This document shows, piece after piece, positions 26,221 through 35,244 of a stretch of 64,000 nt of DNA (positions within the stretch are counted from its first letter, which is position 1; every line of letters starts with the position of its first letter). The stretch is from Spirochaetota bacterium (lineage in GTDB: Bacteria; Spirochaetota; UBA4802; JAGODF01). Made by a program: the position numbers and the translations under genes. Under the pieces are notes generated by a model, which saw nothing but the letters and a program-made list of their open reading frames with translations, did no database searches and was not told the origin of the DNA. Location: positions 26,341 to 90,340 of the forward strand of contig JARKUF010000007.1 of NCBI GenBank assembly GCA_029974015.1, in the 5' to 3' direction.

Positions 26221-27372
26221 TCAGCAGTGCCCCCGCCCTTTCAGGTACGCCTCAATGCGGTCCAGGCCGCGGGCGATATTTTCCAGGGAATTGGCGTAAG
26301 AAAAACGGAGAAACCCCTCCCCGCCGGAACCGAAATCTATGCCCGGCGTTACGCCGACCTTCACGGCTTCAATCATGTTGAACGCCTCACGGTAGGAATC
26401 GCCGCAGAAATGGCCCGCGTCGGCAAAAACGTAGAAGGCCCCGGTGGGCTCATGGTGCAGGCGGAAACCTATCTCTTTAAGCCGCTTAATCATGAAGATG
26501 CGGCGTTCGTCGTAGATCTTCTTCATCTTTTCGACATCGGGCCAGGAGTGCCGCAGGGCCGCCACTCCCGCCCACTGGACAAAGCTGTTGGCGGATATGG
26601 CGAAGTTCTGGTGGATGTTCTTCATCACTCCGGAGTATTCCGCGGGGAAGATGAGGTAACCCAATCGCCAGCCCGTCATGGCGAAAAGCTTCGAGAAACC
26701 GTTGATGACGAAAGCCCTGTCGGTGTACTCTAATATGGAGCGTGCCCTGTCGCGATACACCAGGCCGTGATAGATTTCATCGGAGATGATGACGCGGTCC
26801 GAGAAAGCCGCTATGTCCCTGAGGTTCGCGTCGGTCATTACGATTCCCGTGGGATTGGACGGCGAATTGATGATGATGGCCTTCGTCCTTTTCGAGAGGG
26901 CGTTTCGGATTTCCTCCGGGCGATACTGGAAGCCGTCTTCGGGGAGGGTCCTCACTTCCACGGGAACGCCGCCGACGGCGCGAATGAAATTGGGATAGCA
27001 TGCGTAATGTGGGTTCGAGATAATCACCTCGTCCCCCTGCTCCAGCAAAGCAATCATCATAAGGAGCATGGCCGGCGATGTCCCCGAAGTCACCATCACC
27101 CGGTCCGGCGTGACATTCACGCCATATTCGCGGCCGTAATAGGCGCAAATCTCCTCCCGAAGCTCCAGAAGCCCCATCGCGTGGGTATAGCGGGTCTTTC
27201 CCGACGCCATGGCCTCCATGGCGGCCTCGCGGACCACCGCGGGGGTGTCGAAATCGGGCTCGCCCACTTCAAGGTGGACCACATCTTCACCGGATTTTTC
27301 CAGCTCCTCAGCCCTCGCCATGACATCCATGACGATGAACGGTTTTATCTCCCGCGCGCCCGATGAAAGCAT
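26221..27372 (-). CDS. PLP-dependent class I/II aminotransferase
   Basis: This 383-residue fold-type I aminotransferase has the AspC-family motifs VEVGEPDFDTP-type entry (HLEVGEPDFDTP), SGTSPAMLL, NSPSNPTG, DEIYHGLVY and the PLP-lysine site NGFSKLFAMTGWRLGY. The substrate is not predictable from sequence; related enzymes act on aspartate, aromatic amino acids or alanine. It is transcribed with lnt, an association without obvious functional meaning. Confidence 0.92.
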   Translation of the reverse strand: MLSSGAREIKPFIVMDVMARAEELEKSGEDVVHLEVGEPDFDTPAVVREAAMEAMASGKTRYTHAMGLLELREEICAYYGREYGVNVTPDRVMVTSGTSPAMLLMMIALLEQGDEVIISNPHYACYPNFIRAVGGVPVEVRTLPEDGFQYRPEEIRNALSKRTKAIIINSPSNPTGIVMTDANLRDIAAFSDRVIISDEIYHGLVYRDRARSILEYTDRAFVINGFSKLFAMTGWRLGYLIFPAEYSGVMKNIHQNFAISANSFVQWAGVAALRHSWPDVEKMKKIYDERRIFMIKRLKEIGFRLHHEPTGAFYVFADAGHFCGDSYREAFNMIEAVKVGVTPGIDFGSGGEGFLRFSYANSLENIARGLDRIEAYLKGRGHC

Positions 27373-27636
27373 TAATTTCCCTCCAAACAGAGGTTTTTGA
27401 CACCGCGCTCACTGTATCGAGGCGAAACAGTGCGAAGCAAGCCCTTTTTTTTGAAGAACGGGATGGGCAAGGGTAAATTCACCACAGGATGATGCAATTT
27501 TCTGGAAAAGATGTTGCTTTTTTAGGGGCGATTTTTCTTACTATACGTTATAAGTGTATTTTGTACGACAATATCGCACAGCAATGACTCCGATGCATAA
27601 CTATGTATCACTATCTCACTTGCTGGAGGTGTAAAC

Positions 27637-29490
27637 ATGAAAATTTTCAATCTCAAAACGATTCTCCGAACGGTGTTCCGCTTCCTGAACTTTAGAAATA
27701 TGCTGCGCCTCCTGGTAAACGGCCTGCCCTGGCGCAGAAAGCGCGTGCTTTTCATCTTCGAAGGAAGGGAATACAGCTATCGAGAAACCTATGCCGAGTC
27801 AAAACGATACGAAAACTTTTTTCTTTCCATTAGAAGGAAACTCGTCGAATCGGGTAAGCTCGGAAAGAAGGACCGTCTGTCCATCGGCATCTATATGGAA
27901 AACACGCCGGAATATATCTTCGCCTCCTTTGCCGCGGGCCTTAGCAATTCGGTCCTTTTCGCCATAAACTCGGGCTTCCGCGGCGAGACCCTGGCGAAGA
28001 TCATAGACCAGGCGAAGATTTCCATGCTCATCGTAAACGGCAATTCAGTGGAGGAAGTATCCCGGGTGATGGACGATGTGACCGTCATAGGGCGCGATGA
28101 TGTTCTCCTTGTAGGGACCGAGGAGGAGGCGCAAAAAAGCGGCTTTAAAAGCCTTGAGAAGGCAATCAATGAAGCGCCTAAAACTCCGGGAAAATTCCGG
28201 GTCCCCATCGACAATTTCAGTCCCGTCATCATAATTTATACTTCCGGCACCACGGGCCTTCCCAAGGGTGTCCCGTGCACGCATGTAAAACTCGTGGGGG
28301 CGGGCGCTGTGGTGCAGGGGGCAGTGAAGCTCAAAAAGCGGGACCGGGGCTACATATCCATGCCTCTTTTCCATTCCAACGCCTGGTATATCGGAATACT
28401 GCCCCAGCTCATCGCGGGCGGGAGCTTCGTCCTTAAAAGAAAATTCAGCGCCAGCGCCTTTGAGGTCGATATGCTTGAGCATGGCGTCACATTTCTCAAC
28501 TATGTGGGGCAGCCCCTTCACTACATCCTGGACGCCCTTGAAAAAAAATACGGGTCCGGCGAGGCCGTGGAAAAGGCCCTGGCGAAACATCCAAAGAACC
28601 GCTTCCGCGCCGCCTACGGCAATGGCGCGTCGGTCATCGACCGGGTGAAACTTACGAAGTATCTCGGCATGGAGCACATCTTTGAAATTTACGGCTCCAC
28701 CGAAGCGGTGATAACTACGGCAAACCGGCCCGGGGACCCCATCGAAAGCGTGGGCGCCGTGCCGAAATCCGTGGTTATACTTGACGAAGAAGGGAAGGAA
28801 TGCCCTCCGGGCCGGGTGGATGAAAACGGAAAGCTTACCAATTACGACGAGGCCGTGGGCGAGATTTGCCGAAAAGTGGGGGCCGACAACCTCCGCTTCG
28901 ACGGCTACTTCGACAATAAGGGGGCCACAAACCAGAAGTTTCGCGACGGCTGGTACCATTCCGGGGACCTTGGCCATATCCGCGTCGTGAAAGGCAAACG
29001 CTACCTCTTTTTCAACGGACGCACCGACGACTGGATCAGGAAAGACGGGGAGAACTTCTCCGCCGAGAACGTACTGCACTACGCCCAGCAAATTCCCTGC
29101 GTGGACATCGCCGTGGCCTACGGGGCCCCCTGCCCTGTTGCGGACGAACGGGTCATGGTGACGGTCCAGTTGAAACAGGGGGCCTGCTTCGACCCTGACG
29201 AGGTGCACGAGTGGCTGTTGAAACAGCAAAAGGAAGGGGGCATGGACCCGAAGTGGATGCCGGACTACATCCGGATCATCGACGCCTTCCCGGTGACGGA
29301 CACCCAGAAAATCATGGTGCGTCCTTACAAAAAAGAGCATTTCGACGTGGAGTGCCATCCCGGCATGGTGGTCTACTACAGGGAACGGGGCATGGACACC
29401 TATGAGAAATTGAGCCTGGAAAAATTCACGGCCCTCAAGGAAAACTTCAAAAAGAACGGGCGTGAATCGCTGATATCCAGACAGAGTTGA
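27637..29490 (+). CDS. Long-chain/very-long-chain acyl-CoA synthetase (AMP-binding)
   Basis: This 617-residue adenylate-forming enzyme of the FATP/very-long-chain acyl-CoA synthetase type activates a carboxylic acid to its CoA thioester via an acyl-AMP. Motifs seen are the P-loop IIYTSGTTGLPKGV (about 200-213), the A5 region EIYGSTEAV, the A7/A8 region GWYHSGDLGH and NGRTDDWIRKDGENFSAENV, and a C-terminal TDTQKIMVRPYKK. The N-terminus is basic and amphipathic, which may aid membrane contact. It has GGAGG upstream. A related but distinct enzyme is encoded at 44530-46242. Confidence 0.93.
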   Translation: MKIFNLKTILRTVFRFLNFRNMLRLLVNGLPWRRKRVLFIFEGREYSYRETYAESKRYENFFLSIRRKLVESGKLGKKDRLSIGIYMENTPEYIFASFAAGLSNSVLFAINSGFRGETLAKIIDQAKISMLIVNGNSVEEVSRVMDDVTVIGRDDVLLVGTEEEAQKSGFKSLEKAINEAPKTPGKFRVPIDNFSPVIIIYTSGTTGLPKGVPCTHVKLVGAGAVVQGAVKLKKRDRGYISMPLFHSNAWYIGILPQLIAGGSFVLKRKFSASAFEVDMLEHGVTFLNYVGQPLHYILDALEKKYGSGEAVEKALAKHPKNRFRAAYGNGASVIDRVKLTKYLGMEHIFEIYGSTEAVITTANRPGDPIESVGAVPKSVVILDEEGKECPPGRVDENGKLTNYDEAVGEICRKVGADNLRFDGYFDNKGATNQKFRDGWYHSGDLGHIRVVKGKRYLFFNGRTDDWIRKDGENFSAENVLHYAQQIPCVDIAVAYGAPCPVADERVMVTVQLKQGACFDPDEVHEWLLKQQKEGGMDPKWMPDYIRIIDAFPVTDTQKIMVRPYKKEHFDVECHPGMVVYYRERGMDTYEKLSLEKFTALKENFKKNGRESLISRQS

Positions 29491-29568
29491 CAATCTTTGG
29501 GGGCCTTTGCCGTCATCGCATTTACCGGGGAAATTAGATGACTGTGAAGGCCTCCGCTTTCCGCTTTA

Positions 29569-30930
29569 TCAGATATCGCAATCTACACCGTCGATGTTTC
29601 CCGCCCAGAGCCAGCTCTTAGTCTCCCGGACAATGACGCCGCTCAGGAGAAGAAGCGCCGCGAGGTTAGGCATTGCCATGAGCATGTTCATCATGTCCGC
29701 CATGTCCCATACCATCTGCGGAAGAACAACCGACCCTACCATTACTCCAGCCACCCAGAGGAAACGGTAAGGCATTATCGACTTCTTCCCGAAGAGGTAT
29801 TCCACGGAACGCTCGCCATAGTATGACCAGCCTAATATTGTGGAAAACACGAAAGTAAAAAGGCCAACTGTGAGTATTATGGGGCCTATGACGGGGATTT
29901 CCGCGAAAGCGCGCTTCGTCATCAAAGCCCCTTCGACAGCGCCGAAGTCATTTGGATGAAGCATGATAGTGGTCACCAGAACCAGGCCGGTGAGCGCGCA
30001 CACCACGACGGTGTCCCAGAAAGTCCCCGTGGCCGACACCAGGGCCTGTTTCACGGGATTGCTCGTTCGGGCCGCCGCGGCGACGATGGGGGCCGAGCCG
30101 AGGCCCGCTTCGTTGGAAAAGAGCCCCCGGGCGATACCGAAACGCGCTGCCATCAGGAAGGTGGCCCCGGCAAAGCCTCCCCCGGCGGCCCGCGCCGTGA
30201 ATGCAGATTTGACTATTAGCTCCAGGGCCGGCAGAAACACCTCCCGATTGATGATGAGGATGATGACGCATCCGAGGACATAGAAGACCGCCATGAAAGG
30301 CACCAGGGCCTCACATACCCGCGCGATGGACCTGATGCCGCCGAGGATAACTATCCCGGTGATTACTGTGATCACAATGCCCGAACACCATGCGGGGATT
30401 TTCAGGGTTTCCATGGCCAGAGCGGATATGGAATTCGCCTGGACCATATTGCCGATGCCGAAGGCGGCGATGGCGGTGAACACGCAGAAGAGCACGCCGA
30501 GCCATTTCATCCCGAGCCCTTTTTCCAACGCGTACATGGGGCCGCCAAGCATGGTGCCGTCGGAGGTCCTCACGCGGTATTTCACCGCAAGGACCGCCTC
30601 GGAATATTTCGTGGCAAACCCAAAGACGCCGGTGACCCAGCACCAGAACACCGCGCCGGGCCCCCCCAGGGCCACGGCCGTGGCGACCCCCACAATATTG
30701 CCCGTACCGATGGTGGCCGCGAGGGAGGTGGCGAGCGCGCCGAAGTGGCTCACGTCCCCCTTTCCCTCCACGTCTCTGCGAAAAGACAGCTTTATCGCCA
30801 GGGGAATGTAGCGCTGAATAAAGCGAAGGCGTGCCGTCAGATAAAGATGCGTCCCCATGAGCACAACGAGCATGGGCGGCCCCCAGAGATAAGCGTTCGC
30901 CCATGTGATAATCGCGTAGATTTTTTCCAT
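29569..30930 (-). CDS. Sodium:alanine symporter (AGCS family)
   Basis: This 453-residue protein, with about ten to eleven transmembrane helices, belongs to the amino-acid carrier AGCS family (DagA/AlsT/AgcS). It shows the family's N-terminal GTHLYLTARLRFIQ, the conserved GTGNIVGVATAVALGGPGAVFW and later FSNEAGLGSAPIVAAAART. It would import alanine or glycine with sodium. It is monocistronic and convergent with the acyl-CoA synthetase gene. Confidence 0.95.
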   Translation of the reverse strand: MEKIYAIITWANAYLWGPPMLVVLMGTHLYLTARLRFIQRYIPLAIKLSFRRDVEGKGDVSHFGALATSLAATIGTGNIVGVATAVALGGPGAVFWCWVTGVFGFATKYSEAVLAVKYRVRTSDGTMLGGPMYALEKGLGMKWLGVLFCVFTAIAAFGIGNMVQANSISALAMETLKIPAWCSGIVITVITGIVILGGIRSIARVCEALVPFMAVFYVLGCVIILIINREVFLPALELIVKSAFTARAAGGGFAGATFLMAARFGIARGLFSNEAGLGSAPIVAAAARTSNPVKQALVSATGTFWDTVVVCALTGLVLVTTIMLHPNDFGAVEGALMTKRAFAEIPVIGPIILTVGLFTFVFSTILGWSYYGERSVEYLFGKKSIMPYRFLWVAGVMVGSVVLPQMVWDMADMMNMLMAMPNLAALLLLSGVIVRETKSWLWAGNIDGVDCDI

Positions 30931-31002
30931 ATCAGGTCCTTATAGCGCCTGTCTATAGATTACACTGGGAGGAAGCGCGGCTCCTCCCTCCCCTGATGCC
31001 GG

Positions 31003-32358
31003 CTACAGCTTCGGCGGAAAGGGCCTGTCTAATTTTTTATCTTCCCGAAGCATTTCCCTGGCCTTCTTTTCTCGGACCTTACCGGAAACGGTCGGAGCAG
31101 GATGGGTTTTACGTTCTTTCTTTTTTAATGCCGGCGAAAGCTTCGCGGGGGTTTTTTTGCCGGCCTTCGGGGAAATTTCCATCATGGGCGCCTCCTTGCT
31201 CCCCGGCCCGGAGGCGACTTCCTCCTCCGGCGCCGCGCCACTCCCCCGTGCGGTAATGGTTTCGGGGCGCGCTTTGAACTCACCGCGCTTTCGGCCCCCA
31301 TGCCACGGCTCGACAATGCTCCCGCGGTCGACAATCTCATCCGTGCGCATCTTAGTCCCGTCAAGGCGGCCAGGCAGGGCCAGGGCGTCGGTTACCACCA
31401 TGTCCCAGACGCCCCAGAAGCCCCCCTCCGCCGAAAATTCCCGGAAGCATATATCCACGGAGCCGTCCATGGTGAGATGCCAGGGAATTTCCAGGCACAC
31501 AGGGTTCTCAGCCCGCCCCGGGGCGCCGAAAGCGAACTCTCCGATTTTCTCGCGGTCGGCGCTTACCTCAAGGCGCGCGTTGATGTCATTTTTCTCAAGA
31601 GCATCATAAGTCACAAAGTCGATAAAAATGCGGTACCTGCGAAACGGGTCGAGGCCCTCGAACTTCACCGTGGAGCCGAACTTCGACACGAAGCGCGCGG
31701 CCCCTGTCTCAAGGGGCGGGGCGTTGCGGCGCGGTTTTAACCCGTAGGCCCTCGCCCACTGCGCCAATTCTCGAAAGGTCATTGCCTCACGCCAGCCCGC
31801 AAGCCTGCCGTCTGCCCCGGGCGCTCCGGGGCCCACGGCGCGGTAGTCCGTTGATTGCCCTTTTTCGCTTCTCCGGACATCGTCCCCGGCGGGGGGTACA
31901 AGCGCGCGTTCTTCTTTCTTTTCTTCAGCCCCGCCTCCCGAACGGATGTCCTGAAGTTTCTTAGAGGCATTTTTATGTAAATCCGCGCTTCCATCGGGGA
32001 CCATGTCGCGGACATCGAGCTTATTGCCGGGCGCCTGCGCCTTCCCTTCGGCGGAAATCTTTTTCTCTCCCGAGGGTGATGGGGTTTTTTTTGCCGCGTC
32101 ACGGCCTCCGCTTTCGCGTTCTCCGCCCCCTTTCTTCAACGGGGCCTTTTGTTTTTCCCCGGCCGCGCCTTCCGGGACAACCCCGGATTTTTGGACATCA
32201 ATTTTGCCCGGCGCGGCTTTCTCCGCCTGCCCGGAGGCAGGCACCTTCTCCTGGGCCAGGAGGAAGTCCGCAGACACCCGGGGGCGCATCGCCATTGAGG
32301 AAACGCTCGCGGCAAGAGCAATGCCAATCAGCGAAATAATATGTGGTTTGCGTAGCAT
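31003..32358 (-). CDS. Secreted low-complexity protein with a central beta-sandwich-like domain
   Basis: This 451-residue protein of unknown family has a signal peptide (about 1-30) and a long disordered Lys/Glu/Gly/Ala/Pro-rich tract (about 35-190). A folded domain (about 195-340) contains FEGLDPFRRYRIFIDFVTYD and later ICFREFSAEGGFWGVWDMVV, reminiscent of carbohydrate-binding beta-sandwiches. A second basic, proline-rich tail (about 345-451) follows, ending RPFPPKL. It is probably exported and may bind a surface polymer, but I recognise no named domain. No neighbour clarifies its role. Confidence 0.6.
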   Translation of the reverse strand: MLRKPHIISLIGIALAASVSSMAMRPRVSADFLLAQEKVPASGQAEKAAPGKIDVQKSGVVPEGAAGEKQKAPLKKGGGERESGGRDAAKKTPSPSGEKKISAEGKAQAPGNKLDVRDMVPDGSADLHKNASKKLQDIRSGGGAEEKKEERALVPPAGDDVRRSEKGQSTDYRAVGPGAPGADGRLAGWREAMTFRELAQWARAYGLKPRRNAPPLETGAARFVSKFGSTVKFEGLDPFRRYRIFIDFVTYDALEKNDINARLEVSADREKIGEFAFGAPGRAENPVCLEIPWHLTMDGSVDICFREFSAEGGFWGVWDMVVTDALALPGRLDGTKMRTDEIVDRGSIVEPWHGGRKRGEFKARPETITARGSGAAPEEEVASGPGSKEAPMMEISPKAGKKTPAKLSPALKKKERKTHPAPTVSGKVREKKAREMLREDKKLDRPFPPKL

Positions 32359-32564
32359 ATTTTTTGTAAGTTCTATCAGGTATTTCCAGCTTCTATTTAC
32401 TACCTTATCATTTTATTATCGGCAGATATTTTGAGGCAAGCTCTAAAAATTGGGGCGCTTCACTCCCGCCTTCAGCTGGGAGATGCTCATCTTATCTCGC
32501 TTCTAAAAAATCGTACGATTTCTGATAGAGAATTAAATTACCCAAAACCCTCCTCCAAAACCGC

Positions 32565-32583
32565 AAAAGGGGGCTCTGCCCCC
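32565..32583 (-). terminator. Rho-independent terminator downstream of the SUMF1-domain gene
   Basis: On the minus strand GGGGGC-AGA-GCCCCC is followed by TTTTGCGGTTTT, about 55 bp after the stop of the SUMF1-domain gene. The rest of the 32359-32639 gap shows no gene. Confidence 0.65.
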
Positions 32584-32639
32584 CTCCCCCGTCCAGTGCT
32601 CCGGTGCGCCGGCAGTCCAGGGACCCATATCACATACGT

Positions 32640-33438
32640 TTACGGTGCCGGGGCGGAAAGGACAACCCGAAAACCATAAGAGCCGCCATGGCCGGCGGGA
32701 AGGCCCCTGTCCCGATACGCGGAACGCGCCAGGTCGCCGCTGAAGTACCACGAACCGCCGCGCAAAACGCGATCACTTCCGCTTAACGGGCCTTTGGGAT
32801 CCTTAGCCGAACTTTTTGAGTAGTAGTCCAATGCATACCAGTCCTCGCACCATTCGCAAACATTCCCGGCCATGTCGTAGAGACCCCAGGCGTTGGGGCG
32901 CTTTTCGCCAACAGGGTGGGTTTCCAAGCCTGAATTGTCCTCATACCAGCAGTAATTGCCGTCAATATTGTCACCCCAGTAATACGCCGTCGTGGTGCCG
33001 GCACGGGCCGCGTATTCCCATTCAGCCTCGGTGGGAAGGCGAGCTGTTACTCCATATTTCGAGCTGAACTTCGCGCAGAACTCCTTCGCGTCATGCCAGC
33101 TTACATTCTCCACAGGCCTTCGGGCGTCGCCCTTGAAACAACTCGAATTCTTCCCCATCAGGGCCTCGTACTCCCCCTGGGTCACCTCGTACTTTCCTAT
33201 CCAGAAGCCGCTTAGCTGTACCTTATGCTGGGGACGCTCATAAATTTTCCCTGCTCCATCAGGCGACCCCATCCAGAACTCGCCGCCTTTAATGTACACG
33301 AACTCCATGCCGCCTACGCGTTTCACCTCTTTATGACTGCCATGGGCAAGAGGTGATTGCCCGACAACCGGAAGGCATATGATGGCGGCAAGCAGGACCG
33401 CCGGCCCCGCTAAAATAATGGACCGTTTTTTTTGACAT
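32640..33438 (-). CDS. Secreted SUMF1/FGE-sulfatase-domain protein, frame broken at an A8 tract
   Basis: The 228 residues translated from the GTG at 33326 form a complete SUMF1-type domain with MEFVYIKGGEFWMGSPDG, VSWHDAKEFCAKFS, LPTEAEWEYAARAG, GNVCEWCEDWY and RGGSWYFSGD. Upstream, in the same frame, 33326-33425 encode a clean signal peptide (KRSIILAGPAVLLAAIIC). No start codon exists in that frame before the vapC stop. An ATG at 33436-33438 with GGAGGAG upstream is one base out of frame; removing one A from the A8 run at 33426-33433 would join them as MSKKRSIILAG. This is a sequencing error, a slippage-controlled gene or a recent frameshift. Most SUMF1 homologues of this type are not true formylglycine-generating enzymes, so the catalytic role is open. 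Confidence 0.75.
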
Positions 33439-33440
33439 TT

Positions 33441-33869
33441 TCACTCCTCCTTTAAATAACTTGAGTGATCCAGAATTTTCAATTCCGTGTATTTACTGAT
33501 GTTTTTAAAATCATAATCATATGTTACCAGTATTAAGTTATTTTTGATCGCTACACTGGCGATCAGAAAATCAACTGAACCCGCCGTTATTCCTTTCCGC
33601 CTGCACTTATTCCGAAGTTCGGCGGCATAAATATAATCCTCCTTTTTGATTTCAATATATGAAAAATCATTCAGAATATTTTTAATTTCCAAAAATAAGT
33701 TTTCATTTGCAATCCCGCTTAATATTTCCTGAAGTATAATTCCAATAATAATTATTTCATCGTTATTCTCAATAATTCGCCTTACTAAGGGTTCAGATGA
33801 GTTTAAAGGTTTTTCTTTTCGCCTGAGAGCTTCCGACCAGACTGAAGTATCTATCAGTAGTCGTATCAT
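33441..33869 (-). CDS. vapC: VapC-type PIN-domain toxin
   Basis: This 142-residue PIN-domain ribonuclease opens with MIRLLIDTSVWSEALRR, carrying the first catalytic Asp (D7), and has later acidic residues in ITAGSVDFLIASVA (D) and VTYDYDFKNIS. It is a type II toxin that cleaves RNA and is neutralised by VapB. The start overlaps the vapB stop by 4 bp. The stop at 33441 lies two bases before the ATG of the SUMF1-domain gene, and the end of vapC supplies its ribosome site. Lower GC than its neighbours suggests acquisition. Confidence 0.93.
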   Translation of the reverse strand: MIRLLIDTSVWSEALRRKEKPLNSSEPLVRRIIENNDEIIIIGIILQEILSGIANENLFLEIKNILNDFSYIEIKKEDYIYAAELRNKCRRKGITAGSVDFLIASVAIKNNLILVTYDYDFKNISKYTELKILDHSSYLKEE

Positions 33870-34063
33870 CTTTTTCTTGCTTCTTTGTAATCATATTTCG
33901 AATCGAAATCGACCGAATTTAAATATTTCAACATATCTTTTTGCTTATGCTTTTGAATATATTCTTTCAGCGCGGTATTTACGGCTTCGCGTTTTGTTTT
34001 GAATTTTCCTATCTGACAAACTTTATCAAGCAGTTTGATATCTATGTTCAGGTTGGTGGCCAT
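33866..34063 (-). CDS. vapB: VapB-type antitoxin
   Basis: This 65-residue antitoxin has an N-terminal ribbon-helix-helix-like DNA-binding part (TNLNIDIKLLDKVCQIGKF, then KREAVNTALKEYIQK) and a C-terminal toxin-binding tail rich in charged residues (DFDSKYDYKEARKR). It belongs with the VapB/DUF2191 group. It has AAGGAGGG upstream and is co-transcribed with vapC. The palindromic operator at 34088-34109 is its likely binding site. Confidence 0.92.
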   Translation of the reverse strand: MATNLNIDIKLLDKVCQIGKFKTKREAVNTALKEYIQKHKQKDMLKYLNSVDFDSKYDYKEARKR

Positions 34064-34085
34064 ATGTTATACCCTCCTTTTTTAA

Positions 34086-34114
34086 AATTTACACAACATC
34101 ATGTGTAAAATCAA
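34086..34114 (-). promoter_or_regulatory. vapBC promoter with an operator between -35 and -10
   Basis: On the minus strand TTGATT (34109-34114), a 17-bp spacer and TAAATT (34086-34091) form a promoter. A perfect inverted repeat, TTTACACA/TGTGTAAA with a 6-bp spacer (34088-34109), covers the spacer. This is the layout expected for autorepression by VapB. Confidence 0.7.
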
Positions 34115-34157
34115 TAAAAAATCACGTTAATTTTTGCTTTGTCCTATTTTAAAAAAT

Positions 34158-34238
34158 GGGCCGTCACAAAAACGCATATTTTGCCATCAACAGAAGGCGG
34201 GCGGGAAATCCTTAGTATTAGAGTTTGCCATAAAATAG
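34158..34238. repeat. Palindromic intergenic repeat, copy E1
   Basis: This copy runs GGCCGTCACAAAAACGCAT, a degenerate hairpin with GAAGGCGGGCGGGAAA, and then TTAGAGTTTGCCATAAAATAG. The two ends match the copy at 62031-62118 almost base for base while the middle differs, which shows what is conserved in the family. Confidence 0.75.
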
Positions 34239-34360
34239 TCATTGGGCGATTTTGCGATTGAGCGCCCTCTTTCGACCAAAACAGATTATCTATCATTTCA
34301 TTAAATTTTTCAAGCAATTTTACAGAAAATTAAATCCCGGCAAAAACCGACCAATTACAA

Positions 34361-34460
34361 GGAACCACTCAAAATTTAATTTTGAGGTTTCCATAAATAG
34401 CGACTTCCGGCATACTCAGAATTTGAGCTTTCCCGCCCGCCTTCGGCAGGAGATTAAACT
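34361..34460. repeat. Palindromic intergenic repeat, copy E2 (inverted)
   Basis: GGAACCactCAAAATTTAATTTTGAGGTTTCC forms the secondary hairpin, followed by GGCATACTCAG and then TTTCCCGCCCGCCTTCGGC. This is copy B in opposite orientation. Together with E1 it fills most of the 34110-34546 gap, where no convincing gene is present. Confidence 0.75.
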
Positions 34461-34546
34461 AATTGACTTTTCCCGGCAAAGATGGTATCTGATTCTTTTC
34501 TGCTGCGCTCTGGCCGTGACGCTGATGCAATAATGAGGAGGGGCCC

Positions 34547-35098
34547 ATGCCCGGAATAATGAAAAAGATATTCTTGCCCGTTGACGGTCTCGCCGACAGG
34601 ATCTGCGCGGTCGCCGGGGCCCTGCTCGTCATACAGGTGCCGGTTTTCATTACGCATTATGTACAGAGGCTCGGAGGCCATGTTGACGAGCTCACGCGCG
34701 TGGTAAACCAGTACCGCGCGGCCGCCGCTGAGAACGGAAAAAGCCTGGCAGAGTACGTCGGCCGGTTCCTGGCTTCCACAGATGCCGACTTCAAGTCGGC
34801 GGGGAATAACATGCAGGCGAATATCGACCGCCTTGAGGACATACGGCAGGCCCTGGAACATCTGACTAACAGCGGCCCGGTGGCGAAGTTTTTCTACTTT
34901 CTAAAGGATATCGACATTGAGATAGCCCGGGCCGCTTTGAGGAATTACACACCCGGATTGAACATCTCTCTCGAAGGGGCGGTATACGCCCTCTGCGGGC
35001 TTCTCCTGGGGACCCTGGCCTATTTTGGCGTAAAAAAGCTTGTGGCGCTCCTCGTAAGGAAGGTCTTCAAGCGCGGCGCGAGGGAGCCGGGAAGATGA
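34547..35098 (+). CDS. DUF2937 family membrane protein
   Basis: This 183-residue protein with a DUF2937-type layout has one hydrophobic segment near the N-terminus (about 20-38), a helical extracytoplasmic or cytoplasmic middle (about 45-140, including EYVGRFLASTDADFKSAG), and a second transmembrane helix (about 143-165) followed by a basic tail. The family has no known function. GAGGAGG precedes the ATG. It has no operon partners. Confidence 0.75.
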   Translation: MPGIMKKIFLPVDGLADRICAVAGALLVIQVPVFITHYVQRLGGHVDELTRVVNQYRAAAAENGKSLAEYVGRFLASTDADFKSAGNNMQANIDRLEDIRQALEHLTNSGPVAKFFYFLKDIDIEIARAALRNYTPGLNISLEGAVYALCGLLLGTLAYFGVKKLVALLVRKVFKRGAREPGR

Positions 35099-35244
35099 TA
35101 GTGGGCATCGCCTGGGGCGGGCCTTCTAATCGGGCATAAAGCGCGATTTCCCCCGCGCCGGTCCACCCTGTACCGGAGCAGATGAAGTAAAATATGCCGC
35201 CCTGCGGGGAAGGGGCGTTCCCGTTCCCCGCAGGGTCACATGTC

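Noticed and set aside
28045..29493. 482-residue open frame on the minus strand
   Set aside because: It lies entirely antisense to the acyl-CoA synthetase, which has all family motifs; the antisense product is rich in His/Val/Gly with no domain.
32640..33438. Annotating the SUMF1-domain gene as a sulfatase-activating enzyme
   Set aside because: No sulfatase is nearby, and most bacterial SUMF1-domain proteins of this size have other or unknown roles.
34252..34533. 93-residue plus-strand frame in the gap before the DUF2937 gene
   Set aside because: It runs through palindromic repeat copies, has no ribosome site and its composition follows the repeat.
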